A stretch of DNA of 31,736 bases, taken from a virus. The stretch is from positions 1 through 31,736 of the IMG/VR virus record IMGVR_UViG_3300032288_005505. One strand, 5' to 3'. The notes beneath the pieces were generated by a model. That model was not told the DNA's origin. It worked only from the letters and a program-made list of their open reading frames with translations, and made no database searches. This document shows, in pieces, positions 1 to 7,912 of this stretch. Made by a program: the position numbers and the translations under genes. Numbering within the stretch: the first letter of the stretch is position 1; each line of letters starts with the position of its first letter.

Positions 1-70
1 CTTTTTCACTGATGACTCTTTTTATAATTCGAGTTAAATCTGATTCTGTTAACCTTATAATTTTTTTCAT
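1..70 (-). CDS. N-terminus of unknown protein, runs off left edge
   Basis: The ATG is at 70-68 and the frame is open to the window edge, giving 23 codons. The peptide starts MKKIIRLTESDL and continues as a basic amphipathic helix ending in I-S-E-K. I do not recognise a function. The start is supported by an AT-rich upstream stretch with the TATTTAT motif (86-92) seen before other starts here, and by the gap after the RuvC-like gene, which ends at 106. My recollection is that similar short Lys/Ile-rich leaders head unrelated proteins in environmental Bacteroidota phages, but I cannot verify this. The I-x-E ending resembles the cleavage rule of T4-type prohead protease, so a capsid-targeting propeptide is one possibility. 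That is inference only. Confidence 0.6.
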   Translation of the reverse strand, partial: MKKIIRLTESDLTRIIKRVISEK

Positions 71-85
71 AGTATATTTTATTTA

Positions 86-92
86 ATAAATA
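86..92 (-). promoter_or_regulatory. TATTTAT motif upstream of the gene starting at 70
   Basis: On the coding strand the sequence TATTTAT ends 15 bases before the ATG at 70. It is one of eight copies of the same heptamer found 4 to 20 bases before gene starts in this window. It may be a late-promoter element or simply part of an AT-rich leader. Confidence 0.3.
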
Positions 93-105
93 TCTAATAA
101 AAAAA

Positions 106-714
106 TTATTTCCAAATTCCTTCTTGATTCATATAACCCAAAACACAAGTATAAGAATCTGCCATATCATAACACTCCTTTTTAAGTGTGTTATTTTTTG
201 TATAAAGCCAAGTAATTTGTGGTTCTTTGTCTGAAACTTTTTTCCAAATGATTTCTTTTTTATCAATATCCTTTGGTAGTCCCCCAAATAAAACGTGTTT
301 ACCTTTATCATTTTGTTGTACTAAATCAGGCCAAGCAAACTTTCTTGAGTTGTATGTTGATATAAACGAAGGTACTATTCCCAAAATATCATAAATCGAT
401 TTTGTAATCATTGAATTATATCTCAATAGTGTACCGACAGTCCACACGTTGTTTGAATTTAAAAGTGGTTCTTCTATCACGACACTTGTGATTCCTAAAT
501 TTCTATAATTTACAAGTTTTTCCTCAAAAGATTTAACCTTTATTAGAAGTTCTTCAATTTTATTTTCTACTTTTGGTTTTATCACTGGAGAAAAATGTGT
601 TAATTCCAATAATTGTTTTGTTTGAATGTCAAACAAACTCCATCCAATAGTTTTTGTAGATATATCCAACCCCAAAACTTTTGGTGAATTTTTAAAATCT
701 GTTTTTTGAGCCAT
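106..714 (-). CDS. RuvC-like Holliday junction resolvase / RNase H-fold nuclease
   Basis: The 202-residue protein has the layout of a RuvC-like nuclease. The first beta strand carries GLDISTKTIGWS with Asp17. A second acidic motif is VVIEEPL (Glu81/Glu82). The C-terminal helix holds KKECYDMADSY with Asp183 and Asp186. These fit the acidic metal-binding set of the RNase H superfamily. Such enzymes cut branched DNA, and in phages they resolve replication and recombination intermediates before packaging. The gene follows the 734-residue fibre gene by one base, so it appears to be read on the late transcript. The family is diverse and includes poxvirus- and phage-type resolvases. The fold is well supported, but the exact substrate is inferred. 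Confidence 0.75.
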   Translation of the reverse strand: MAQKTDFKNSPKVLGLDISTKTIGWSLFDIQTKQLLELTHFSPVIKPKVENKIEELLIKVKSFEEKLVNYRNLGITSVVIEEPLLNSNNVWTVGTLLRYNSMITKSIYDILGIVPSFISTYNSRKFAWPDLVQQNDKGKHVLFGGLPKDIDKKEIIWKKVSDKEPQITWLYTKNNTLKKECYDMADSYTCVLGYMNQEGIWK

Positions 715-715
715 A

Positions 716-2920
716 TTAAAAATCTAATTTAACGGGATACTGCTGAATTCCTTGTCTTTTTTCAGGTGACTGTATCTTAGATACAACCATAAGTTCTTTA
801 TTTTCATTGTAAAGAGCAACTTCAGTAATGTATGGTGGTGTCGAATTATCCCAAGTTGGGTTGGTAGATGTCAAAAACTGAGTTTGTCCTAAATTACATA
901 AAAAATTCATAACATATATTGTTGCTTGAATGTCTGTTTGTATTGAACCGTAAAAAAAGTACTCTCCTCCAAAATTTAATGTTATCCCACTAAGAGCGGC
1001 TGTCGGTAAATCTATATAATTATTTAAATTATATGTTGGTGCATTATCATACATATCTTTGGTGATTTGTATTGTTGCACCTGTTAGTCCTGATAATGTT
1101 AAGAAGTTATTATTTGTGGATGCCGAAAGTTGAGGCATTACGTCAATTTCTTTCCATTGTATTGGATTTGGTCTAGTTGTTCCCGATGATACTTTTTGAA
1201 CTAATACTTTCATTTCATTTGCAGTAAACCCTGTTGGTATGGTGCTAACATCTGAAACCAAGAAAGGGAATTCATTTCCAAATTTTAAAAATATATTGTA
1301 AGTTGGTTGTACAACTTCGACTAATTGTGGGATTATTTTTGTATAATAATTACAATGAAGTGAGTTTGTAAATGCACTATTATTAAATCTATATGTGACA
1401 AACGCAGCCTGTGTATTCGCACTTAATAATCCTTCATCAAGACCCATAACACCTTCACAAGCATTCGGAATAATTGTCCCAACTTTTGGTGCGGGTAATG
1501 TCCAACTTCTATTTGATTTATATGACATAGAAGCAACTATTTCATCATCGTCAAATATTACCATTTTTAAATCAGGAAATACTTTACCAACTCTGTTAGG
1601 ATACCCGTCAGTGTTTGGGTGAGTATCCCATAAATAATAATATCTTATACCAGGATTATTAAATTCCGCATCTTTTTTAGATTTAATATAATATACCTGA
1701 AATAAATCAATTGATGTAAAACCACTCGGATCGGTAAAAAATTCTTCACCTATTGTTCCGTTAGGGTTTTTATGCCACATTAACCACGGAATACTAATTT
1801 TAAAATTTCTAGCTTGTCCTGTACCTCCAGGATTTGTTGCATCATATTCTTGTTGTGCAAACTTTTCACCATAAAAATTATCTATCGCCTGATTTGTATA
1901 ATGTAATATTGCAACCGCTTTAGAATCTGATGGATTTAAAGTAATTTTTTGTCCCATAGAGTTAACAAAATAAACTCCTCCTGTGTCTACTTGTCCTGTA
2001 TCACTATTATAACCAAAGTATTCTTTTGAACCAACATAACCTGAAGAACTAAAATTATTATAATCTAAATTTTGACTATTGAATAATCCTGCGGGTGATT
2101 CTGTCCAAGGAATATTCATATTCCAAATTTTAACATCCGATTGTGATAAATCACAATTAGTTTCAAAATTAATAACATTTGTTGCCCAATAAGGTGCAGG
2201 TGTTACTGAATCATACAACGCAGTCATTCCTGACGGATAAAATATTGCAATAGAATTTCCAGTATACCCCATATTCAAAAAGTCGGGTAATTGTCTATCA
2301 ACTTCTATTGTTACTGTTGATGCAGAAAAAGTATCACCTGTAACCCCAACAACAACATACGTAAATAATGGTGCGTTACCACTCAATGGTGTGACAGAAT
2401 TATTGGTAAATAAATTCAATATCATACCAGGGGTTACGGTTCCTGACACTGTAATATCTAATGTGTTTGCAGATAAAACTAATGTTGTTCCAGAGTTTAA
2501 TGTTGTATTATCTACTATAAAATTTGGTGTTATGGTGTATGCTGATGAAGTAAAGGCACTGTAGGATAAACTATTTCCAGTAAAAAATCCTCTAGGTGCT
2601 GCACTGTTAAAAATGTTATCAACAAACGACGAATCATATGGTATACCATATGTACTACCTGATGTTGAATCGACATATAGTGGGTATTTAACTTGTAATC
2701 TGTTACTTTCAGGTGCTGGTGTAGTATTTTGAGCATTGTATTGTGGCATCAAAATATTTAAATCAGTAGGTTTTTGTCCAGAAATACAATTATAACACAC
2801 TTCACTATCTCCAACTTGGAAATAGGATATTTTAAAATTTCCTTGTGATATATTTTTTCTTGCAGCATCCGTTAATATTGTATTTATTAATCCGCTGGTT
2901 GTTTTAATTATGTATGACAT
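716..2920 (-). CDS. Tail-collar-like fibre protein, 734 aa
   Basis: The N-terminus (about residues 1-45, with LTDAARKNISQGNFKISYF then VGDSEV) resembles the start of phage tail-collar fibre proteins of the DUF3751 type. Those typically begin with a helix followed by a statement of 'feature on a virion-attached beta sheet'. The C-terminus (YITEVALYNENKELMVVSKI) resembles the 'REIGLF' strand segment of the same family. Between them lie about 650 residues rich in Ser, Thr, Asn and Gly, with no recognised domain, probably beta-rich. It is probably a long fibre or collar attached to the baseplate. The ATG at 2920 is preceded by a TATTTAT motif at 2931-2925 and no Shine-Dalgarno sequence. The RuvC-like gene follows after one base. 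The structural role is likely; the family assignment is moderate. Confidence 0.6.
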   Translation of the reverse strand: MSYIIKTTSGLINTILTDAARKNISQGNFKISYFQVGDSEVCYNCISGQKPTDLNILMPQYNAQNTTPAPESNRLQVKYPLYVDSTSGSTYGIPYDSSFVDNIFNSAAPRGFFTGNSLSYSAFTSSAYTITPNFIVDNTTLNSGTTLVLSANTLDITVSGTVTPGMILNLFTNNSVTPLSGNAPLFTYVVVGVTGDTFSASTVTIEVDRQLPDFLNMGYTGNSIAIFYPSGMTALYDSVTPAPYWATNVINFETNCDLSQSDVKIWNMNIPWTESPAGLFNSQNLDYNNFSSSGYVGSKEYFGYNSDTGQVDTGGVYFVNSMGQKITLNPSDSKAVAILHYTNQAIDNFYGEKFAQQEYDATNPGGTGQARNFKISIPWLMWHKNPNGTIGEEFFTDPSGFTSIDLFQVYYIKSKKDAEFNNPGIRYYYLWDTHPNTDGYPNRVGKVFPDLKMVIFDDDEIVASMSYKSNRSWTLPAPKVGTIIPNACEGVMGLDEGLLSANTQAAFVTYRFNNSAFTNSLHCNYYTKIIPQLVEVVQPTYNIFLKFGNEFPFLVSDVSTIPTGFTANEMKVLVQKVSSGTTRPNPIQWKEIDVMPQLSASTNNNFLTLSGLTGATIQITKDMYDNAPTYNLNNYIDLPTAALSGITLNFGGEYFFYGSIQTDIQATIYVMNFLCNLGQTQFLTSTNPTWDNSTPPYITEVALYNENKELMVVSKIQSPEKRQGIQQYPVKLDF

Positions 2921-2924
2921 ATTT

Positions 2925-2931
2925 ATAAATA
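2925..2931 (-). promoter_or_regulatory. TATTTAT motif upstream of the gene starting at 2920
   Basis: The coding-strand copy ends four bases before the ATG. If it is a promoter core, the message for this gene would be leaderless or nearly so, which argues caution. It lies in the 27-base gap after the SprB-like gene. Confidence 0.25.
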
Positions 2932-2947
2932 CTTTTTTTATCGAATT

Positions 2948-4591
2948 TTATCCACCAACAAAAGTGTTATTTCCCGTTGCAACTATTGTTCCCGTTTTTG
3001 AAACCCCAAAAGATATTGGATCGACAGTTGTATTAACACTTTCACATTGATTTTGACTAACAATTTGAACGTTTGTAATTGATATACTATCATTGATATT
3101 TGCAAACATTTGACAAGGATTTCCTCCGTTAATCACACTTACACTTTGTGTCACACTTCCATTAACACTATCATTACCTCCTGTCCCTAAAATTCTTGCA
3201 GTATACTGTCTAATCGTTGTGGTTGTTACGTGATTAGGATAATTACTTGTTACAGTACACGGAACAGTTGTTGCAGTTGCCGATGTTATAAAAGGACCTG
3301 TACTTGTTAAATATAGTCCTCCTCCTGTGGTTCCTGTTGATTGTGAATATGATAATGTTGGTGTTCCATTATTTGCGGTTCCATAAATTGATGTTGACGA
3401 ATGACTAATACTGAAATTAATTTGTTTTCCTATAGGTAATGCTGGCGATACCGTTACAACCCAATCATTAGTTTTTGTTTGGTTTGTGGATGTATTATTT
3501 AAGTTTGATGATGTAAATGTAAGATTTAAAGTATATATAGTAGGACTTATTAGTGAATCTAAAGTTACAATATCCACACCTATGTTACCCAAAATATCTT
3601 GGACATAAACCGTATAATTACCTTCTGACAAACCGTTAAAAGTATTTGATGCTTGATAAAATGCCGGATCGTTAACTAAGGAATATTGATATGGTGGTGT
3701 TCCTCCTACAACTGAAGTCACTATAATAGAACCGTTCGTACCTCCATTACAAGATGGTGGTGTGCTGGATATATTGGCATTTACAACCGCTTGACACTCC
3801 CCCTGAGTAACCACTATTGTTGGTTGTGGTATTTGTCCTGGGACACCTAATATCGACCAAACCCCTATTGGTGGGCTTTGTATTGTTTGAAGCTGCGGTA
3901 TTCCTTGTCCCGTCCAACCTAAAATTTTCCAAGTAGATAATGTATTATCAAAATAAATTGTTTGGTTACCTGTTGTTGATGTCCAAGAAGGATATCCGTT
4001 TATTGTACTTGCCGAGTAATACTGAGTTTGTTGTTGACTTTGTGTGGATGTACTTGTAAAACAAAGCCCTGAAGTATTAAGTATTGCTGGTACACTTGGT
4101 AAACACTCAGAACAAAGATCGAAAGGACCATTAGTAGTAACTGCAGAAAAATTACTATATGTTTGTGCGGTATACAATTCTAAACCTTGACTAACCCAAC
4201 AACCCAACTGAGAATTTAAAGAATAAACTTTACCTGATTGGTATTGTGAATTTATATTAGCTAAAAAATATATTTGATTATTTAAATCGTTACAATTTGC
4301 AAATTTTTCTAAATAAAATGTATCAAAACCCACATTACACGTTGTAGTAGCGGTAAAATCACCATAATAATCTATTACTGTTGCGGTATAATCACCTGTT
4401 TGTAAATTTGTTAAGTTTTGTGAATGTGAACCATTACTCCAATTTATTGTGTATGGAGGTGTTCCACCTGTAATATATAAAGTTATCCCACCATCATTTG
4501 TAAATGGTGTATATGCGTTTGTACTACTACAAATTAATCCCATCGGAAAAATGGTTAAAATATCACAAGTATTTCCAGTATATCCAGCCAT
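2948..4591 (-). CDS. SprB-repeat adhesin-like protein, 547 aa
   Basis: Two stretches match the SprB repeat pattern (Gly-Gly-Thr-Pro-Pro-Tyr, then Trp-Ser-Asn-Gly or similar, then Gly-x-Tyr-Thr-x-x-Val-x-Asp). The first is at about residues 34-80 (GGTPPYTINWSNG) and the second at about 275-345 (GGTPPYQYS to GNYTVYVQD). SprB is the gliding adhesin of Flavobacterium. Between them lies a Cys-bracketed segment ending LCSECLPS, which resembles modules in the 542-residue protein at 5436-7064. The C-terminal 200 residues are Thr/Ser-rich and unassigned. No signal peptide or type IX secretion tail is visible, which fits a virion component rather than a secreted host protein. It lies three bases after the 173-residue fibre gene and probably forms part of the host-binding apparatus. 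Confidence 0.6.
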   Translation of the reverse strand: MAGYTGNTCDILTIFPMGLICSSTNAYTPFTNDGGITLYITGGTPPYTINWSNGSHSQNLTNLQTGDYTATVIDYYGDFTATTTCNVGFDTFYLEKFANCNDLNNQIYFLANINSQYQSGKVYSLNSQLGCWVSQGLELYTAQTYSNFSAVTTNGPFDLCSECLPSVPAILNTSGLCFTSTSTQSQQQTQYYSASTINGYPSWTSTTGNQTIYFDNTLSTWKILGWTGQGIPQLQTIQSPPIGVWSILGVPGQIPQPTIVVTQGECQAVVNANISSTPPSCNGGTNGSIIVTSVVGGTPPYQYSLVNDPAFYQASNTFNGLSEGNYTVYVQDILGNIGVDIVTLDSLISPTIYTLNLTFTSSNLNNTSTNQTKTNDWVVTVSPALPIGKQINFSISHSSTSIYGTANNGTPTLSYSQSTGTTGGGLYLTSTGPFITSATATTVPCTVTSNYPNHVTTTTIRQYTARILGTGGNDSVNGSVTQSVSVINGGNPCQMFANINDSISITNVQIVSQNQCESVNTTVDPISFGVSKTGTIVATGNNTFVGG

Positions 4592-4594
4592 TTT

Positions 4595-5116
4595 TTATCC
4601 CATTGATTTTATTGAATACCAAATTTTAATTAAAAACTCACCGTCACCTGTTGTAGGATCACCCGCACTGGTATAAAGAAATATTTTACTATTTGGTGAT
4701 ATTTGTATTTGTGCTTCCGTAGATGTTTTTATTGCAATCAAATCTGATGTCATAGTTGCAAAATCTCCTATTTGATAAACGTCACCCAAATTATTATCAG
4801 TAATAGAAACAACACCCCCGGTGTAAGTTGTAGTATTATAGGTAAATTCACTAATAAATTTAGCATCATAATAATTTCCTGGACCTGGATCTGGTAATAA
4901 TTCAAAAGGAACAGAATTTAGCAAAAGAACGTCCGCTGAAGGTACATTAACTTCTGTATAATATTGATATCCTCCCATAGCGTCTCCAAGTTGCCCTAAA
5001 TCTGCTTTATATGATGAACCTGATGTGTTTTGTGTTGTGTCACCGGTATTAACAATGTGAACTAAACTGTTCAATGTTACTGCGGTTGCTGTTGTTTTAT
5101 CTGTTAATCTTGCCAT
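4595..5116 (-). CDS. Short fibre protein with shared N-terminal anchor module
   Basis: The 173-residue protein begins with a stretch of about 45 residues (LTDKTTATAVTLNSLVHIV, then TQN, GSSYKA, L-GQL). It is clearly paralogous to the start of the 370-residue protein at 10233-11345. The remaining 125 residues differ from that protein and are predicted beta-rich (QIQISPNSKIFLYTSAGD to FLIKIWYSIK). The shared start probably docks each fibre to the same virion site while the C-terminal part differs. The ATG at 5116 follows an AT-rich leader containing CTATTAT (5133-5127), a variant of the TATTTAT motif. I see no enzyme motif. Confidence 0.55.
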   Translation of the reverse strand: MARLTDKTTATAVTLNSLVHIVNTGDTTQNTSGSSYKADLGQLGDAMGGYQYYTEVNVPSADVLLLNSVPFELLPDPGPGNYYDAKFISEFTYNTTTYTGGVVSITDNNLGDVYQIGDFATMTSDLIAIKTSTEAQIQISPNSKIFLYTSAGDPTTGDGEFLIKIWYSIKSMG

Positions 5117-5134
5117 TTATTTTTTTATAATAGT

Positions 5135-5434
5135 TTATTGAAATTCATATGGTGTACCGTCCATAAAGATAAATGTGTCCCCATCTTCGAATTGTTTAAA
5201 TATTGAGTATTCTCCGCATATTTCACAATTATTACTATCTTCAAATTTTATAGAATACCCAAGTGAGCTCTCATAAATTGATGGTAATTGAAATGTGTAT
5301 GGTAATTCTCCAACATTATCGATTGTATCTATGTATTGGCAAACATTTGTTGCCCCGCTAGAGCAATCATTACAAACCCATACGTTTATTGGGTAACTTC
5401 CTGTTGTTGTATTTACTGTTACAAATGTAGCCAT
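5135..5434 (-). CDS. Small Cys-containing single-domain protein (paralogue A)
   Basis: This 99-residue protein belongs to a set of three in the window (others at 11374-11658 and 11679-11960). Shared features are a start with an Ile/Val-rich strand, a Ser-Tyr-Pro or Ser-Pro-x-x-Tyr turn, then I/V-C-(N/D) near residue 20. A second Cys follows near 30, a Leu-Pro segment near the middle, a D-x-N-x-C segment at about residues 66-70, and an acidic tail. This copy and the one at 11374 both end in an F-M-D-G/D then F-x-F-Q type sequence. It looks like one small immunoglobulin-like beta domain. The function is unknown; a decoration or adaptor protein on the fibre complex is an inference. It is read one base after the 542-residue TP-linker gene. 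Confidence 0.55.
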   Translation of the reverse strand: MATFVTVNTTTGSYPINVWVCNDCSSGATNVCQYIDTIDNVGELPYTFQLPSIYESSLGYSIKFEDSNNCEICGEYSIFKQFEDGDTFIFMDGTPYEFQ

Positions 5435-5435
5435 A

Positions 5436-7064
5436 TTAACAATTTCCGTTTACAATACAAAATTCTGTTATCATACCGTTATTATCAACACTGTATATTT
5501 TACCACCGTATTTGATATACGATAAAATCACAGGTATAGTAAGTGTGGTATCTTCATAAATATAATTTCCACTCTGTAAAGGTAAAGTACTATATGAGCG
5601 GTAGAATGTCACGTCAGCACCACCGTTAGTTAATTCACAAACAGGACAAGACACACCAAACTCACCTTTCGCACTATACGTATTATATAATGGTGTTGGG
5701 GTTGGATTTGGTGTCAAACACTCTAAGCAAGTAGAATAAGTTGTTGCACTTGTGGTAGTAAACGCATTTATTGTACTCCAAATAAATCCAGCTGGTGGTG
5801 TGTAATTTACAAAATCACCAATATATGTGAAACAATTACCCGAAATATCTTTTAATATATCACCCTCTACTATATTTGTTGGTGGATATAGTGCCTGAAT
5901 TACCATAGAATTTGATGTACAAGAGGTAAACACAAATGATGTGTTTGGTGCGTATGTCGGTGTTGGTGTTGCTGTTGGTGTAGGTGTAGGTGTTGGCGTT
6001 GGACTAGGTGTCGGAGTAGGTGTTGGTGTTGGCGCAACACAATCTCCACAATCACCACTATATGTTAATGATATGAATGTTAATAAATCAGATGGACTAC
6101 CTAAAAAGTCAGAAACATAAGTTACACATTTAAATTCTCCATTTATGTTGGCTAAGAAAGTGGTTCCTGAAGTGATTGCCGAAGATTGGAAAATTAATGG
6201 ATCAGCAACAAAATAATTTTCACCATTTTCACAATCGTTTAACACTTTTATAGTTACACAATTAAAATAACCGCTATCTATAACAAACGTAACACTTTGA
6301 CCCGTTATTGGGTATGGATATACTGTGGGTGTAGGTGTTGGTGTTGGGGTAGGTGTTGGTATTGGTGTTGTACCACTGAATGATAATGAAACAGTAAACC
6401 CTGAACACAAGTCCGGAGTCGGTGGCGGTGTAGGTGTAGGTGTTGGCGTTGGAGTAGGGGTTGGTGTAGGGGTTGGTGTCGGTATATCACAAGCAACTAA
6501 TACATCAAAATCAAAAGAAGCACAAGGATCGTATGGTGTCGGTGCTGGTGTACATATACCTTGTGATAGTACTGATGCATCCAAATCAGGACAAGTGGCG
6601 TTCGTAGGATTAGAACCATAAAAAACACAAGTTCCCGTTAAAGAGTCAGATAAACACCAATTTGTTCCATTATAATGTAAATATCCAGGTTCTGTTCCTC
6701 CAGTCCAATAAGGGTATGTATTATAATTTCCTGCAACCACATAACTATCATTGTACCCACTATATGTTGAAATCGGTATATTAATACAAACTATGTTACT
6801 ACAACAATCACCAGTCAAACATAGTGAATCTGTACATCCCGTTTGTGTGGTATATACGCCATCAAGTTGTGTAAAAGATACTGATGTGAATCCTGATGTA
6901 AACGCAGATACAATAGTATAACAACCATCGGGAACTACAGGGTCACCTGAAAAATGATATGTTTGCCCAGTACTTGCAGTACCTCCAGTTGCAATCCAAG
7001 CCGCCTCATCAGTATAGTACTGATAACCTTCGTAACAACAACCTTCAAATAATAAATTAGCCAT
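5436..7064 (-). CDS. Multi-domain fibre protein with Thr-Pro linkers, 542 aa
   Basis: The protein is beads-on-a-string. A Cys-rich N-terminal domain (about residues 1-190) is followed by three long (Thr-Pro)n linkers at about 194-217, 233-248 and 344-370, and a shorter one near 452. Between them lie beta domains of about 80-100 residues. Two of these end in a C-x2-C pair (GDCGDC and STCLEC) just before the next linker. The last domain (VTFYRSYSTLPLQSGNYIYEDTTLT to a C-terminal NGNC) matches the end of the 907-residue protein at 11961-14684. TP linkers act as stiff spacers and are common O-glycosylation targets. The gene starts at an ATG at 7064 with no Shine-Dalgarno, behind a palindrome (7066-7079) and a TATTTAT motif. 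The two glycosyltransferase-like genes lie immediately upstream. Confidence 0.6.
   Translation of the reverse strand: MANLLFEGCCYEGYQYYTDEAAWIATGGTASTGQTYHFSGDPVVPDGCYTIVSAFTSGFTSVSFTQLDGVYTTQTGCTDSLCLTGDCCSNIVCINIPISTYSGYNDSYVVAGNYNTYPYWTGGTEPGYLHYNGTNWCLSDSLTGTCVFYGSNPTNATCPDLDASVLSQGICTPAPTPYDPCASFDFDVLVACDIPTPTPTPTPTPTPTPTPTPPPTPDLCSGFTVSLSFSGTTPIPTPTPTPTPTPTVYPYPITGQSVTFVIDSGYFNCVTIKVLNDCENGENYFVADPLIFQSSAITSGTTFLANINGEFKCVTYVSDFLGSPSDLLTFISLTYSGDCGDCVAPTPTPTPTPSPTPTPTPTPTATPTPTYAPNTSFVFTSCTSNSMVIQALYPPTNIVEGDILKDISGNCFTYIGDFVNYTPPAGFIWSTINAFTTTSATTYSTCLECLTPNPTPTPLYNTYSAKGEFGVSCPVCELTNGGADVTFYRSYSTLPLQSGNYIYEDTTLTIPVILSYIKYGGKIYSVDNNGMITEFCIVNGNC
5956..6033. repeat. Hexanucleotide-type repeat encoding Thr-Pro linker
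   Basis: On the plus strand this is a run of GGTGTN units; on the coding strand it gives alternating ACN-CCN codons. Wobble positions vary, so the run is imperfect. The unit is six bases, so gain or loss of units keeps the frame and changes only linker length. Confidence 0.85.
6325..6370. repeat. Hexanucleotide-type repeat encoding Thr-Pro linker
   Basis: A shorter run of the same GGTGTN unit, encoding about seven Thr-Pro pairs between two beta domains of the 542-residue protein. Confidence 0.85.
6414..6483. repeat. Hexanucleotide-type repeat encoding Thr-Pro linker
   Basis: The first linker in translation order. About eleven units, with one CCN-for-ACN change giving a Pro-Pro-Pro near its C-terminal end. 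Nearly identical in sequence to the other runs. Confidence 0.85.
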
Positions 7065-7065
7065 T

Positions 7066-7079
7066 AAAGTTTAAACTTT
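7066..7079. promoter_or_regulatory. Perfect 14-bp palindrome before the gene starting at 7064
   Basis: AAAGTTTAAACTTT is a perfect inverted repeat with no loop, lying between the TATTTAT motif and the ATG. It could be a protein-binding site or a chance product of AT-rich sequence. It is too short and loop-free for a convincing RNA hairpin. Confidence 0.3.
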
Positions 7080-7084
7080 TATTT

Positions 7085-7091
7085 ATAAATA
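7085..7091 (-). promoter_or_regulatory. TATTTAT motif upstream of the gene starting at 7064
   Basis: The coding-strand copy ends 20 bases before the ATG. Here the flanks also make a TATAAATA on the coding strand, the consensus of T4 late promoters, which leaves room for a short leader. It lies in a 56-base intergenic gap. Confidence 0.4.
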
Positions 7092-7120
7092 ATCAAAACT
7101 TTATTTTAATGTAGGGTATA

Positions 7121-7912
7121 TCAACCAAAAATGTCAAAATATTGTCTCCAATCCGATTTAATTATGTTATATTCATCTTTATTTTCCAAATAGCAAAAAT
7201 CTAAATATTTTTCTTCACTACCCACATACCCTTTTTTTAAGTTTTCTCTAATAAAATTATTAAAAACAAATATTAGTTTATTAATTTTTTCATTGTTCGG
7301 TACAAGGATACAACCTCCGTGTATATATCTAAATTGTGAAACTAAATGAAATGGTTTATCATCAATTGTAAAATTTTCTTGATGACTAAAAAAAGTTATC
7401 TTATCACTAAACCCATTATTAATTTTTTTAATGTTCGGAAACCCTTTTTTTATTTTTGCATCAAAATCTCTTAATACACCAGCATCACACCAAATGAACA
7501 TATCGGAATTAAAATCTTTATCATCAATTGATTTTTTTATAAAGTAAAGTTTGTTAAATATTATTATATTATAAAGTGGTTTTGTCATTTCTGGAACATT
7601 GAAGTGTAGTCTACTCTTAAACTCGTCACTTTCCATCAAGGTTTTGGTTTCGTGGTAAAATAATTTATATGAATTTAAATTTTCTAAAACATCTATTTTA
7701 ATAATAGTTTTTTCTAAATTTGGATCAACGACTTTTCTTTGTTCTATTATAAAATTTTTAAATTTTTCTTCTGTGTATATTACCATATTTGTATCAAAAT
7801 ACAAAATATTTTTCATCCACACCATATAGGTATTATACGATATTTCATAATTATCCCACTTATCCCTACCAATATCAAAAAGAGCTGTTACTATAGTTGG
7901 GTTTGTTATCAT
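7121..7912 (-). CDS. HtrL/YibB family glycosyltransferase-like protein
   Basis: The 263-residue protein opens with TIVTALFDIGRDKWDNY, the signature start of the HtrL/YibB family (Pfam HtrL_YibB). It has a central IWCDAG motif at about residues 140-145, where an acidic D-x-x pair would bind a metal and sugar nucleotide in a GT-A-like fold. The length agrees with bacterial members, which occur in surface-polysaccharide loci. The biochemical activity of the family is not well established, so sugar transfer is inferred from its fold and context. The start ATG overlaps the stop of the upstream glycosyltransferase gene by four bases (ATGA), which implies co-translation. Together the pair interrupts a run of fibre genes, so their substrate may be a fibre protein or the host surface. 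Confidence 0.7.
   Translation of the reverse strand: MITNPTIVTALFDIGRDKWDNYEISYNTYMVWMKNILYFDTNMVIYTEEKFKNFIIEQRKVVDPNLEKTIIKIDVLENLNSYKLFYHETKTLMESDEFKSRLHFNVPEMTKPLYNIIIFNKLYFIKKSIDDKDFNSDMFIWCDAGVLRDFDAKIKKGFPNIKKINNGFSDKITFFSHQENFTIDDKPFHLVSQFRYIHGGCILVPNNEKINKLIFVFNNFIRENLKKGYVGSEEKYLDFCYLENKDEYNIIKSDWRQYFDIFG

Noticed and set aside
5956-6483. Spaced short repeats that could look like a CRISPR array
   Set aside because: The units are six bases, continuous and coding, with no 20-40 base repeats or unique spacers of regular length.
6325-6621. Plus-strand frames rich in Gly-Val opposite the Thr-Pro tracts (also at 12226-12411)
   Set aside because: They are the complement of the Thr-Pro repeats, have no start context, and lie inside well-supported minus-strand genes.
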